A DNA stretch of 64,000 nucleotides from Volvox africanus (lineage: Eukaryota > Chlorophyta > Chlorophyceae > Chlamydomonadales > Volvocaceae): assembly GCA_030268105.1 (NCBI GenBank), contig BSDZ01000004.1, positions 1,359,001-1,423,000 on the forward strand, read 5' to 3'. The number at the start of each line of letters is the position of its first letter. Position 1 is the stretch's first letter. Positions 35,478-49,600 of the stretch are shown here, one piece after another. The translations under genes and the position numbers were made by a program. The notes beneath the pieces are model-generated. The model was not told the origin of the DNA, searched no databases, and saw nothing but the letters and a program-made list of their open reading frames with translations.

Positions 35478-37629
35478 ACAAACGAAGACGACGGCCCAAC
35501 GGCAGTGGTGGTGAACGACGACCCTGGCACCAGGTTAAGTGACGGCGCGCAGTGACTACACACGTTTAGGAAGAGTGTATCTGTCGGTTTGACTATCCTG
35601 CTTATGCGTACACGGGCGCAGGGCGCATCTTGCAAAGCGTTTGGGGCATTGGCTGCCCCGCACGTGCTGTATGGAAGAGTGGTGGTGGAAAAGTGGCTGG
35701 GGTGCTGTCGGCGCAGGGGAGCGGTGGGTAACGTAATATGCCCCCTGAAGTAGAACAGTAACCTGACATCCGAGGTGCAACTATTGCAGGCGCTAGACGG
35801 CTCAAGCGACGGCCCCTGCTTAAGCCAGGGAAGTGGCTATGGTTGCGCGGTTGCGAGCTGCGAACAAATCGGCTACTGCAAGGGATAACTTACTTACCTG
35901 ATGTGGTTATGCGTCCTGCTCGGTTTGTGTGAATACTGAGGCCAATCTGCTCTGCAGTATGTGCCAAGTAATTTGTACGGTGAAATACGGCTTTGGTCGT
36001 GCGTTCTTATACAACCCAGTGTTGCGACATAGCTCGGCATGAACTGCATCAGAGACGTATCCAACCGGCCATGTCATGTATCCTGGTGACAAGCTATGCA
36101 AAAGTACCTTCCAATCTTGGCCTGATTTTAACCTGGACTCCGCTCGAAGTATGATTTATAGGCGCTTAGAACACTGTCGTTCGGCATGCTTCCTTGAGTC
36201 CAGTGCGTAATCTTATTGAAGTTCAAGGGGAGACCCTGTTCCAGTCTTCTTCATAAACGATCGTAGGTAGATGACTCACTGAGGCTCTGATATCCCTTTT
36301 GCAGCAGGTGTCATCGCTCGGTCACAGTCACGCTATGTTTCGATAGAGTGCATTTAGGTGTTTTTGGAAGTTCGGAAGTAAACGATCCAGAGCCCAATTC
36401 CCGGCCTGGCATAATGCTCGGTATTATACCGGACGGCCAAACACGGTGCCAGCCCTGCAAGACCTGGACAGAACAGTTCGTTGAAAGATAGAAAGTCTTT
36501 CCCTATCCTGCACGACCGTGCACGACGTCAAGTACATCCGACCACCTGGCACCAAATCTTTGAGCCTACATGGAATGACATTGTATGACATCCACGCGAG
36601 GCATAGAGCGGGCAAAGCAGATACCAAATATCTTCATAAAAAGGACTTCTGCTTTTCTGAGAGGTACAAAGTGCATGCCCTCCTCAAAGCCGCTGTCCCT
36701 GGCGTAACCTAGCTCATAAGGTTTTGTTCCCAGAAAGGGACATGAGTGAGGAACTTCTAGAGTGTGTTGCGTCGTGTTGCTGAGGCACAGTTTCCAGTGT
36801 ACAGTGTGAGACTCAATGCTCTGTCAAGCATGAGGTCTGCATACCCGAAAGTAGCAAGACAGCAGCTGCTCATCCCGAATCGAACTGAGGCAGGGGTATG
36901 CATGGACTTGCAGGGCAGAGCCTGTGGGGTGAGCGCTATATCGCTGCGCTCACATGCCCCAGAGAGTATCTTGAATGAATCGGTATGTTGTGGGTCCTTA
37001 CATCCCCCCTGTACTGGCCTAACTTCTATATGCTGGGGCCCCAGAATTGAACAATGTCTTAGGAAGGTTTATTTTCCCAGAATTGAACCATGTCTTAGGA
37101 AGGTTTAGTAAGGGCCAACAAATCGACAATGTGCCTTGATTAATTTTTGTTTTATATATAAGGAGTTCACACGGTGAAGGGTCTTCATCCTCTTTATATC
37201 CAGTAAAGACGGTATTCCATGACTTCGTCTTCTAGCCCCCAAAACACCGCCTAACCCTACAATGCACAGGCCCTTGTATCTCGGCATAGTTTCTAACGAA
37301 AAAACCTGTCTAAGTTTTCATGACAGGATGAGTACTCTGTACTGCAAACCGGAATGTCTTTTGCCATAATTAACCAATATGCTTATGATCACTGCATAGA
37401 GATAATATTATAGGTTATATGAATCGCATTGATAAATTATTGTAACGGTCAGGTTACATTAATCCAGATTGCTTGCCTGTTTGGAGCCTGTTTTGTAGCG
37501 GTACTGTGAAGGACGTAATAACTATTGAGAGCATGTAGACAAATGCTATGACCACCCTCAATTCTGAACACGATTTTGATTGCAATAGCAACTTTTGTAT
37601 ATTGTTACTGAAGCACACTGCAGAGTTCA
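35478..37629. other. Intergenic region between EXD2-like gene and receptor cyclase
   Basis: No exon chain or domain-bearing frame is visible. Near 37040-37107 a 32-bp block (CCCAGAATTGAAC..AATGTCTTAGG type) is duplicated with a period of about 36 bp and one mismatch. The right part (37.1-37.6 kb) is AT-rich and presumably holds the promoter of the cyclase gene. No other structure was seen. Confidence 0.5.
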
Positions 37630-40600
37630 ATGAATGCCTCCTCCAACGGATGTTTATTTCTTATAATAGTATGCCTGATATGTGGGAGTCAAGTGGTAGA
37701 CGCAGACAACAGTGAACTGCTAAGGCACGTGAAATCCGTGAGCAATTTTGGTGCCACCAGCAAGCATGTTACATTTCGAAACGTTACATCTCCTGCAGAA
37801 ATGCTTTGAGTGATCTGTATACAGCAACTGGCGGGGAGACATGGGCTCTTCCTCCGGGGGGCGTCCACTGGGGAGCTCCAGAGGACCCCTGTGGCTGGGC
37901 GGGTGGGGTCCGCTCGCGTGACAGCTTTCAAGATGCCTTTGTCAAATGAATTCCTAGTTTACCACCTGCAGTCTTGCTACACCAGCCCCTGAACCTGCCA
38001 TTCTTGCAGGCGTGGTGTGTTGTTCAGCTGCTTCCCTTGCCAACATGACCATTTTGTCGTACACAGCAGCTGAGGTACGGCATGTTGCTAAATACTTCTC
38101 CGTAAAACAGTGCAAGTGGTGTGGATGTATGAAGGGATGCACTCTCCTGGGTTGCCAAACAAGCGCTAAGCATGCAGATGTCTGGGGGCTGTAAAGTGGG
38201 TTGCGCCGGCAGCTGACGTGGCCCCAAGCAGCAACAAGCACGGACTCCTCGTTGGCCTCTTCTATCACGTTTCCACGCGCTGCTGATGTGGCTACTGCCG
38301 CAAAGGGGACGGCTGTTGCTGTCGCGATTTGCGCTGCTGTTGCAGGTCACAAGGCCTTGCTCTCGGAATGGTGCGCTCACGGCGCTCCTGCTTCGGGGCG
38401 TTGGGATGGCTGGCACACTGCCATACAGCTTCTCAGACCTACTACCGGAGGTGCTGGTGCTGGCGGACAATCCTGGTGGGCGCCGGAGGAGGGACGTGGG
38501 GCTTGCTGAGCTAGGAATCGCCCCTGCGGAATCTTCTTAATTGATCATAGTCAGCCATCACGTTTAATGGCATCCAGCCTTCAGCATAACCCCTCGCCTT
38601 TGCCACAGCTGCTGCTGCCCCCTCCGTCTCCATCTGTCCATACAGATCTGAAAGGCCAACTGCCGCCCGCGCTGCTGTTGTTGGACCGGCTTGTGGAGGT
38701 ACGCAAACAAGGCGGCTCATGAAAATTGCGGGTACATTAGACTGGCGAAGGGCGTGTGGCCCAAGCCAATAGGTGATGATTGGATGGCGGTCTAGATCAT
38801 GCGGTCGAAGCAGGAAAATAAATGCGACCCAAATCGGCTTAGCAGTCTGATATGGGTTGCAGCTCGATTCCGCCCCGAGCATGCTTTATCTTGGATGCTT
38901 GCATCGCTCATGGTTTGGGATTTGGCCACAACCAAAGTACCTATCGCGTTACTCCATACCTGAACGTCAGCCGGATAAAGCAGGGGTTGCTATGCCACCC
39001 CCATTCGGACGGTGCGGGTTGGATGTGGGACACCGGAGATGCCACGAGCGGCAGGGGCCGGTCGCCGGAGGATTCCTACCGCACCTTCCAACGCTTATTG
39101 CTCAAAACCCGGTCGCATTTCGACGGCCATGGCGATGAACTGCATGCGCAGGTAGATATCCGCAACACCTCATTATCGTGCTCCAGCGGCTCCATGCACA
39201 GCAGCAGCGACGACCTCAGCATAGATGGGAACTTAAATGCTACTGACGATGTTAAGCAGCAGCAGCAGCAGCAGCAGCAGCTGACAGGTCTAGCTTGTGA
39301 GGTGCCCGTGCGGCTGCTGGCATCCCGAGCGAGTATCACCTACGTCGCAGGTAGGTGGCCAGCGGAAGCAGCGGCAGTGGGAGCCGTGGGATTGGCACAA
39401 CGGGCCGCTGGTTAATGATGGGCGTGTGGCACAAGACGTGGTGTAGAGTGCGGTGGTGGGATGAGTGCGGCAAGGGAGGTAGGAGTGGCTGGCTCTTTGA
39501 GTAAGCCATTTTCCGAGCGGCCTCATGTGCTAAATGATAACAGCCGGCCATAACCCTACCATCTTCCGTTCGAGCGGATCCGTACAGGTGCCAGAGCTCT
39601 ATCGTCGACTGCGCCGGCGGTACTTCAGCCAGAGGGAGCGATTTACTCCTGCCCTGCGCTCCTCTATCGCCCCCGAGTCGGTAACAGCAGTGGTAATGGC
39701 ACCGGCCCTACCGTAGACTCCGATGTACCGTTTCTTACTGGCGTTGACGGCGCAAGTGGTGGCGGCACCGTCAGCGTTCAGGAGGACCCACTGTCGTATC
39801 TACCTTCGCTCGTGCAGCTGGCGCCACACGGCTCCGCTGTTGTCCTTGCAGACCCCACCTTTTGGCGCTTCCAGGACTGCGTCTGCCTGCAACTTCCCGG
39901 CAGCGTGCCGGCGGCTGTGGGCCCACCCGTGCTTGCCCTTGCTGCTGCAGGCGTCGGGGATGAGGCTCGCGTGCTTGCAACCTGCAGGTCCGCGAATGCG
40001 GTGGCCGGGGGCCCCTCTGGGTGTGCCACTGCAGACGCACTGGACGCTGGCTCACGGAAAGCTGAGGTACTGTAACTGTATTTGGAGGGGGATATGCTGC
40101 TGCGGGGAGTATGTTGGGCGTTTGCGGTGCCAGGCGCCAAGATGGTAATCCTTTCTCCTTCGCCTTCTCCTTATCGTTGCATTGCATTGACCGGTCCATA
40201 CGATGAGCTGCAGCGATGCTTCAAAGTCTGCACCACCAAGGATTTATCATCGGTGTCGCGTTGCCCGATATCTGCGAGTGCAGCATATATATGCCCCAGT
40301 GGCGATGGCGGCACCGTCTTTTGTCCATAGCCTTGGTCATCTGTCCATCAAGCCGCACTTGTCGCCTGCTGTTTTTGAGTGCGACTGTCGGTGAAGCTTC
40401 CATGCGACCTAATGTGTGTACCGGCTTTAGCTCCTCGTCCCCGCTCTCCACTTGGACTTGCCGGCAGATGTCTCTGGAGTCGGTAACCCTGGCAGGCATA
40501 GTCGTGGGCACCGCCGCCGCCACCGCGCTGCTGACCTCCCTAGCCATTGCAGCCTGCTGTATGCGCCAGGAGCTGCGCCGCCGCCGTGCTATCGCTGCTG

Positions 40601-43600
40601 CTGCCGCCAAGGCTGCGACATGGTCCCGCAGCCGTGTTAGCGAGGACCCATCCCGGCATTCCTATCACCACCGGCCCCACTCGCCCTGTTCTGGCGCTGC
40701 TGCTGCTGCTGCTGCTGCCGGCCCTGCTGCGGCAGCAGCGGTGGGCTGGCGATCCGTATTACGTGACTGGATCCTTGGTGTCGGCAATCAACCGTTTCTT
40801 ATCTGCGAGCACACGGGGTCAGGGCAGGCACGAGTGAACAGCGGCGGCACAGGGACATGGGGCACTCGTCTGTCAATAGATTCCTCACACCCGGTGGCGT
40901 CGTCGATGGGGCCGCGAAAGAATGCGCCCCCGGGTGGAAACCTTTTTCATGCCAAGCGCTCCCGACCGCCAGGTGAGGGGGACTTGGGACCCCGGACAAG
41001 AGTGATGGGTGGCACATGGGCTGGTAGGCGGTCGCATTCGGAATTGGTCCGAGCTGACCATCTGGATGCCGGGTCGGTTGTTGTGTAGGTTAAAAATACG
41101 GCGATAGTGCTTAGGTGTTGCGACATAATGCAGTGCTATGCTGGAGGAGCGGCGTTGTGAAACGGCATCACTCAGTTGTCGTGTTTGGCTTGAGCCCTGT
41201 GTTAGGGCGGCGTTGGCTTTCGGCGATATGTGTCCTGATGTCTGTTGAGCATCGGTCGAGCAGGGATTCGATTCGGGTGCTTAGACATGACAGGATGCAG
41301 GGAGGTTGACGCTAATGGTTCCCGCGTGGTGCGTTATGGGGTTAAGGTGACCCGAAGGGCCTCTATCAGTTCATGCCCAACAGTTTATCTGTGATTCAGT
41401 ATACCCGGTCATTTAGCGCCCACCGCCATGACTCATTTCGCTGTTCGTGTGGGCCATTCTTTCTTTCAGGCTCGGCGCCGGAAACATTTGGCTCCGAGGT
41501 CACGCTGGTGGCGACAGGTGAGCTGAAGGTGGATGATGGAGCTTGTGACGGTGTACCCAAGGGATTCCCGCTGCTGGGTGGGGAGCAAGTCCCGAGGCAT
41601 GCCACCTGCTTGCGACCGACCCAGTCATGATTTGCACCTTACCCAACGAGTAAGCCATATGGCAGCCGCAACTAGAGATGTTCTTGCAGGTGTGTTGTGG
41701 CTGCTGTCCACGGCCCACTTCTGCCATCCCGCTCGCACGCGTAATCCTAACGCTTCCCCTCCAACAATGCCTTTCCTCCACAACCAATATGTACGTGGAC
41801 ACAATTCGCGGGGCTGCCGACGGGCATTGCAATCGTTCATACGGGGGTGCCGACAGACGTGGAGGGCAGCACGGAGCTTTGGGAGTGGCAGCCAGACGTG
41901 ATGAACCACGCACTGACGCTCCATGACCGAATGGTTCGCCTTACCCTTGCTGCCTGCTGCGGTTACGAGGTGCGCGCTGTGCCGCCGCAACCCCCGCTGC
42001 TGGTGTTAGTGCTGCTGCCATAATGACCCCTTCTTCGATACCTAGGTTGTGCTTGGAATGAAGCCTTACCCCTTATCCCTTGTGGCTTGAATGTCGGGTT
42101 TTCACAGCGGCACTCACCGCGTCGCTATGTCAAGGGTTGCGAGAAACAGTAGGAACAGTTGTCATCTGGCGCTCCCGCCCGCGCATTCCTTTCACATAAA
42201 CCTTCCTTTGTCATTAGCGTTTTGATGATACATATTCTCTCCACCGCTCACAAGTTTTAAGGCGGTGCCTGTATGCACAGTCGCCGCTCCGTCCCCAAAA
42301 CTGTACCGAGATGTGCGCGGATGTGCGGCGTGTTGCCGTGCAGGTTACCACGGAGGGCGACGCCTTTCTGGTAGCATTCCATGACCCTGTAGACGCGGTG
42401 CGCTGGGCGCTGCTGCTGCAGTCCGCCCTACTCAAGCTGGACTGGCCGCCGTTGCTCCTGGAGCACCCTCTCTGCAGGCCGCGGCCGCTGGTGCCGACCG
42501 CCACGGCGGCGGATACGCAACAACCTGGCGATGGGCCTGATGCCGACGATCCTACCGCCGTACCATTACTGGTGTTATTTAAAGGCCTGTCGGTGCGGAT
42601 GGGCATTGCGACGGGGGTGCCGTCCGCCTTGCGGGAGCACCCCGTGACGCGGCGCATGCAGTACACAGGTGCTGTGCTACGGTTGGCGACAGGCATCGCA
42701 GAGCTTGGCTCCGGAGGGCAGATATTGCTGGAGCCGCTGACTTTCAAGGGCATACATAATAAGTTTGAGGAGCTGGATGTGGTGGAAAGTGAGGTGCAGG
42801 AGTTGGCAGGTAGGCTCTTAGCAGCTTCAGATACCCGCGTAGCACCACCGTGATAAGTGCCTGGCAGCAACCAGATGCCATGATAATATACCCGTTGGTA
42901 TTTTTGGCTAATTTCTATATAGTAGGAAGACTGCTGCACTGCACTGCGCCCTGCTTAGTGACCAGGACTCCACCATCGCTTTCCTTTCTAAGGCATATTG
43001 CACTACATGAGGAAAAGCTGACCCTTACCAATTCCTTTCCTTACCTCATTCTGGCGGCATCGCCCCCGTTTGGCCCTGCCCTGTTTGGCCTCACAGACTT
43101 AATAAGAGTGCAATACGTGGACGAGGCCAAAGTGGACCTGTTTGACGGCTCACCAATCCCGACACACGCCACCTTGCCATCAACGATCGCCGCAAGCATC
43201 CCCCCGTCCTCGACTGCCGCCATCAACGTTGCTTTACCTTCCGTCAGCACTACAAACATCATACTTGCACCGGTGCCCCCAGTGCCACCATCCCAATCGC
43301 AGCATAATCCCTCACAAAGTTTGTCTCCTGTCGCACAGCACTCACAGCCGCTACCGTCCATGCAGCTGCAGGCTGTGCAGCCGCTACAGTCATTACAGCG
43401 TCCCTCAAACCGCTCCACGCGTCAGATACCCCTGCTAAGCTCCGATGGTGGGCAACCGACCCAAGCATCCGACACCTCCGCATGCGACAAGGTGTCGCCG
43501 CCTTACCAAACATCTCAACCGCTGACTGCGGCCTTCGCGTCCAGCGCAAACCCCAGTACTGCGTCCAGGCCGCCGCGGCGATACGGCAACATCCGGCGGG

Positions 43601-46600
43601 GTGAATCCGCTGCGCTGCTGGGACAGCATGACAGCTGCCACCGCCGGCCGCCGCCCAAGCAGGCCTCTAGCAGGAATGTAACGACGGTGCAACAAGGTCC
43701 GACTTCACGTCGTGTAATCGGGGGGTCGAGCTGTCGACCCATGGGTCTGTCACCGCAGCCGCAGGGTCTTGCGATGATCTCACGCAGCGCCTGGGAAGCC
43801 GCCGCGGCGGGATCCGCCACCACCGTAGCCATCCCCATCCCCAGCCCGTCGATTGCGGGTGCATCCCACGGTCAACTCCCCTTGTTCGGCGCCGCTTCGG
43901 GTCTGGGGCCGTCATTAGCTTACGTACCGGAATTGGCACAATATAGTCCGACCTCGGAGCACGCGGCGCAGCGGCCGACAACACTGCCGCATCACGCGGT
44001 CCTGCAGGCCGTGGACGCCAGGGACAGCGGCGGCGACATTATCGTCTCCACTGCGAACATAACCGGTACCGCGGGCGTCAGCGGCCAATTCCTGGATACG
44101 ATGCTGCGCAGTGGACATTCACTTGGGCTGCGCGGCCCGGTGGCCGTGGCTGTGTACGACTCATCGTCGCGAGCGGGCCCGTCGACCATGAGCGGCACCT
44201 TCTCCTTTCAGTCTCTCTTGCCAGACGGCAGCGGAGGCGGTGTGTTGAAGTCCCGGTCGGCACTTTCGCAATTGATACCTTTGCAGATGCTACAGCAGGC
44301 TGCAAGCTGCGAAGTGGGGCCTGGGTCAGCAGCGCCTGCAACTATTCCTATGCATGTCAACCCTTCGTCCGACATGGCTGGAGCTACATGCCGGCACCTG
44401 CAAAACTCTGTAGGTGTGTAGCGAGCTTTGGATACGCGAAATGGGCGGGCGGGCTGAACCAGCAACTACCGGACCGCGGACACCGTGTCACGCTCTTGCT
44501 GTCACTCCCAGAAACCTAGCCCATCGCGCTGCAACTGCTACACGTCTCACCCTCACCTTCCCAAGCCATGGTGCACTTCTTTTTTAATCTTTCATATGCC
44601 CCTTCTACCTCTTTATCACTGGAAATCGTTATCTTTACTGTTTTATTATTTTTGCTTTGCGTCCTCGTCCACGTTGAAGGCATTTCCGGCAGCTCTCCGA
44701 CGGCGAGGACAGGACGGATGCCGCAGGATCCGGCCGGGGTGCTGCTAGAGCCTCCGTGGCAGCACATGTCCTACGAAACCAACTTGATGATGTCGGAGCT
44801 CGGATCTCCGATCACCCCCGGGATAGCCAGCGCAGCATCCACGGCGCCGGCAGGTGTGGCGATGGCAGGCGGTGGGTGCCATCGTGAGCACGCAATACAG
44901 GACCCGCTATCCCCTGTTGACTCTGAAACCGTTCTGCAACCACCGAAACCTCTCGGTCGATCTATCACCCGCGTGCCGCTGGAGTTTGTGGAGCGTGTTG
45001 CAGGGGATCGCAACCCCAGTGATGTCGCCGCCACCGCCGCACCTGCAGCAGTTCATAGCGAAGGCGGTGGCAACGATGGACACTCTGGCGAGTATCCCAA
45101 CTCGCCTTCCAAACCAGTTTTCAATTCTTTGATGCTGTCTCTGCCGTCAATGTCATTGCTGCGAGGCACAGGGCACGGGCTAGTTGTGCCCGACCCCAGC
45201 ACTGCCGTCGCCACAGCTGACGTTAGCACAACTGTTGTCGCTACGGGCCTTTCTCTTGACAGCCCTAACGATAAGGCGTCAGCAGCGGTGCCAGTCATGG
45301 CGGAGGAGGCTCCGATAGCAGCGCCGTACCACGCTGGGCTTGGGGCCAGCCAGGTGGTCAGGTTTTCCCCCGGGCCCATAGCGGAGGCAATTGAGCAAGG
45401 TGACGGGGCTTGGGAGATCCGAACAAGTGAAGACGACGGCGGCCCGCGCGAGCCAAGCAGCACCGACGCGGAGGGGTGTGGCAGAGGAAGTGTCACAGGA
45501 CCTTCAGCCGCGGCGCCGACTGAAGGGCCAGGGACTTCCTCGTTAGTGCAGTCATCGCCGCATGGTCCTTTCCCGGGTGACTGGTCGCACCAATACACAC
45601 ACGCTAACTCGTCACGACAGCATTTATCCCCTGCTTCTGCCGCCTGTGTTCGGATCCCAGCCTCCCCGCTGCGCCTGGGAGCCGAAGCCGGGAGTTTTGC
45701 TGCCACAGCCTTACGGGTGGAATTGTTGGCCAGCTCCGCGGCCTCATCGCGGCCGCCGCAGGTTCCACCGACCTGCAACGGCGTCGGTTTCCAGCAAGCC
45801 ACCGTAGCCGGTGTTGGAGCTATAGCCGCTGCTGCTTGTGATCCCAGAAGCGCAAATGGTGGTGGGAGTGCTCAAAGTGGCAACCTCGAAGCGATTGATG
45901 CAGGCAGTGGCGGGCGAGGCTCCGAAACCAGCATTCGATACATGGGCGGCGTCAGTAATGAGAGGATGATTCGCCGCCAGCCCTCGCATGGCGCTGGCAG
46001 CGGAGCGCACCATCACCATCATCAGCACCATCATCAGCTTCATCGTCTGGCCAGCATGTCAACCGCGAGCTGTCCGCCGGTGGAGACCTCACCATCAGTT
46101 CCATCGGCGTCGATGGCAGCGGCGGCGGCGGCTATGGCGATAACAGGCGGGGCGTTCGGCAGCGCCACCCAAAGCGGCAGTGCCGGTAGTAGCACTGGCG
46201 GACGTAGTATTAGTGGCAGCGGTATCCAATCGTCTTCCGCGCTGCCAGGGTCCCCTAATATAGGAACGGTGCAGCGGCATTCAACGACATTGCCGCCATC
46301 ACGTCAGCCGCCGTCATCGCCGCCGTTACGTCAGCTGCCGTCGTCGCCGTCGTCACGTCAGCCGCCGTCATCGCCGCCGTCACGTCAGCCGCTACATCTT
46401 CAATGCTTTCAGCAGCATCGACAGGGCCTGCCGTACGGGGTGGTTAAGGGAAGCATGCCGCGCTCCGTCGGGCAACTGCATCTGCCCTGGTGGATGGAGG
46501 GTACGGCACCCGTTGCTATGCGCGGTGACCGTGCATCGTTAGACCTGCCACCGCCGCCGCCGTCGCATCATCATCATCATCAGGAACAGGAGCGGCCCCA

Positions 46601-49600
46601 GGGGGATCAGTCTGACCATGTTGAGCCGCTTCTGTTTGTCGCTGGCGGCAGCACTGGCGGCAGCACCACTGGGGTCGCTGGGTTTCAAGCCCGCTCCATT
46701 AGCCCGCAGGTGTCTGCAGCACATCCTATTCAAGTCACTCACTTCGCGTCGAATTCAAGCACAGCCACGCATCTGCAGGCTGACGGTTGGCGGTCCGCGT
46801 TTGCACCTGGAAGTGGAATCACCGCCGCCACCGACGCGACAGCGACAGGGATAGCGACCGGGCCGGCAGCATCAGTTGCCTGGATTGGCGGTGCGGCCCT
46901 TACCACGGCGTCTTTGCAATGGGTGCGGTCGACCACAAATGGCATAGAACGCAGTTGTAAAATTACGCAGCATCACCCCCACCCACCCCACCGCCCCAGT
47001 CATACCCAGTACCAGGGCTCCCAGTACCAGCAACAGCAGCAGCAGCAACATATGTCAGCCCTACAGCTATCGTCCCTGGCCTTGCTGAGCCCTTCCAGCA
47101 ACGGCCCGGCTTTAGACCCCCCAGGGTACGGCGGTGGCGGTGGCGCGGGTGGCTCCGTGGAAGGGGATTTGTTCCACGGTGGCGCGGAGGTGATGACGGA
47201 AGAGGGTTTGGTAGGCACGTTCCCCCAAGGCGGCCTGGAAACCACCTGGCAGCGGAGCGATACGGAGCTTGGCAATATGTACGGCGCAATTGGAGAATAC
47301 GATGCGCTGGGAGGTGCGTCGGAGGGGGAAATGGCGCCAGAGTACTCGCATCGCAAACTAGCAAATTCTGGTGCTGATATGTCTTGTGAACCCATATACC
47401 CATACGTTGTTCTGGTAGCCTAGGTAATCGATATTGGCAAAATGCCCCCTCTCATACGCCACTTCTTCCCCGCATATAGTCTCCTATTCCACAGGAAGGG
47501 ACCCGTATGAGCGTCACCGCGGTTCCGTGGTCCCCATTGCCCGTCCCTCTATGCGGGTCCTTCTTGAAGCCGCCAACACCTCCGTGGGACGACTGTCAAC
47601 AGGGGACTGTGCCATTCCGGCGGCCGCGGTCAGTGGACCACGCTTGCTGGCCCTTCGCTCCACCATGGGGCTTCAGGCGATGGGTTCCAACGCCAACCGG
47701 GCAGCCAAGGAGGCGCTGGATTTGTCAAACGTGGGTGTCAGGTGGACAGAACGCTGATGGGAGCTTATGGGAGCTTACCGTGGCACGGCTCCGATCCATA
47801 CGGACGCGAGGGAAGGATTGATTTTAAATTTTTTAACATGATTCAAGTTCAAAGAAACGGATGGGGAGATGGACTAAGATGCGACCAAGCAGGGGCATGT
47901 GCTGTTCCTGTTATGACGTGTATCAATTCGGCAGCTGCTGCTGCCGCTGAACCTGTTCGTGTCTGCAGGCCGACGGAGCAGATTCTGACGATGCTGTCGG
48001 CGGTGGCACAGGACCTGTGGGACAGGATGGCGGCACCTCTGCAGCTCCGCAAGGTGCTGGGGGACGAGCTTCGCATCCCCGGTCCAGGTCGTTTAAGAAC
48101 ACGCGGTACCTGCGGGACCACAACCGCGCGCAGATCCCACGCGTTGGGGCCGGCGGCGCCAGCAGCTCGCGCAGCCTCCTGGCGGGCTTGTTTCACCGGC
48201 TGCCATCTGCCACTATACGGGGAGGTCTGGAGCTCCTGGGCCGCAATCGCCGTGGGATGCCCCGAGCTTCGGATCTCGGAAACGATGCGCAGGTCAGCCG
48301 CAATGGCGGCGACGCCTCCGCAGCCGTCAGTGCGTTGAGGGCCGAAGTTACGACGGGCGCCGGATCCGACGGGGCTGTGATGGCTACAGCTCCGGCTGTG
48401 GCTCTAGCAGCGCTGGAGTCGTCAGCGCGATCGGGACCCGAGCTCATTACGGCTGCGGGGGCATCAGGGTCAGCTGGAGATAAGGCCGGCGGAGGATTGG
48501 AGATCTCAGTCGCGGCGATGACAGAGCTGGCGACAGCGGCTAAGAAACACGCTGCCGCATCCAGGATGGAGGTCGTGGATGAGGAGACACCACGCAGTGC
48601 CGCATCATGTGCGGACTCACCGGGACCTAAGGATCGAGGCAGCAAGCGAGACTTCATAAATAGGTACGAGCGCTCGATGAGGCAGTCCGAAGTTGCCAGG
48701 GAGAACTTTGCAGCCGGTGGCCGGTCGGAGGTTGTTAGGTGAGACAGGGACTGGCTAGCGCTACTTAGTTACCGTCGCCGGATCATGATTTTTTTATGCT
48801 CTACAGCTACCTTTTCAGCTGTTAAAAAGCTAGTGCGGTGTGGTTAGATAGGAAAAAAGTGGTGTCGCTGTCTCGCGAGTTCAGGGTATGGCATCAGGGA
48901 TGATAACCGGACATGACGTGGTCCTCGGGATTTGCTCCTTTACGCCTGACCTTTCCCAGTGCTGCGTCTTACGGTGGCCAGAAGTCCAGTAGATGATCTT
49001 ACGATGGACTTCAGGAACATTGTAAAACCTGATAAGACCTCACATACCTTAAACCTGCGGGCCTTATCCCTATGTCGTAGCGTGTCCGCACGCCGGGCTG
49101 CGGGTCCGCCAGTCTCTGCTGCCACGGCGGCCACCACTGGTGGTGCTGATACGTCCGCACGCAGCCTCTCCAGGCTGCGCTTCCTGGGAGGGTCCGGTTC
49201 TACGGCCGCCTCTGCTGCCGTCACGAAATCCGCAACCATTGCCGCGACGCAGTCCCCGCTAAGCGGGCCACCCCGCGGGACCAGCCACTCACTGATTGTC
49301 ATCGATATGGGCGTGCACCGCCTCAAGATCTCCGCCCTCGGACCTGCCTATGGAGACCTGTACGATGGTGTGCAGGTACGACATACAATGTTGAGGTGGT
49401 GTGCGATGAATGTCATTAGGATGCGCTGTGTCAGAGGTGGAGTGCCGCGGGCACCGACGCAAGAATGCATCCTTACCAATCAACCACAATACCACATAAC
49501 CCCCTTACGTGCATAACCCGCAATTTACCCATACGCAACAAAATCATCCTTGTTTCCTTCACACACTTTATTAGTGTGCAGGTGTGCTTCTCTGCCATAG

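Noticed and set aside
39000..39151. Additional LRR exon before 39152
   Set aside because: Exon 38609-38698 joins 39152 in phase to give LLLLDRLVEVDIRNTSLSC, the expected LRR end, so no exon is needed here.
42214..42939. 241-codon minus-strand frame opposite the cyclase C1 domain
   Set aside because: It is the antisense shadow of the conserved C1 exon. The plus strand carries the motifs.
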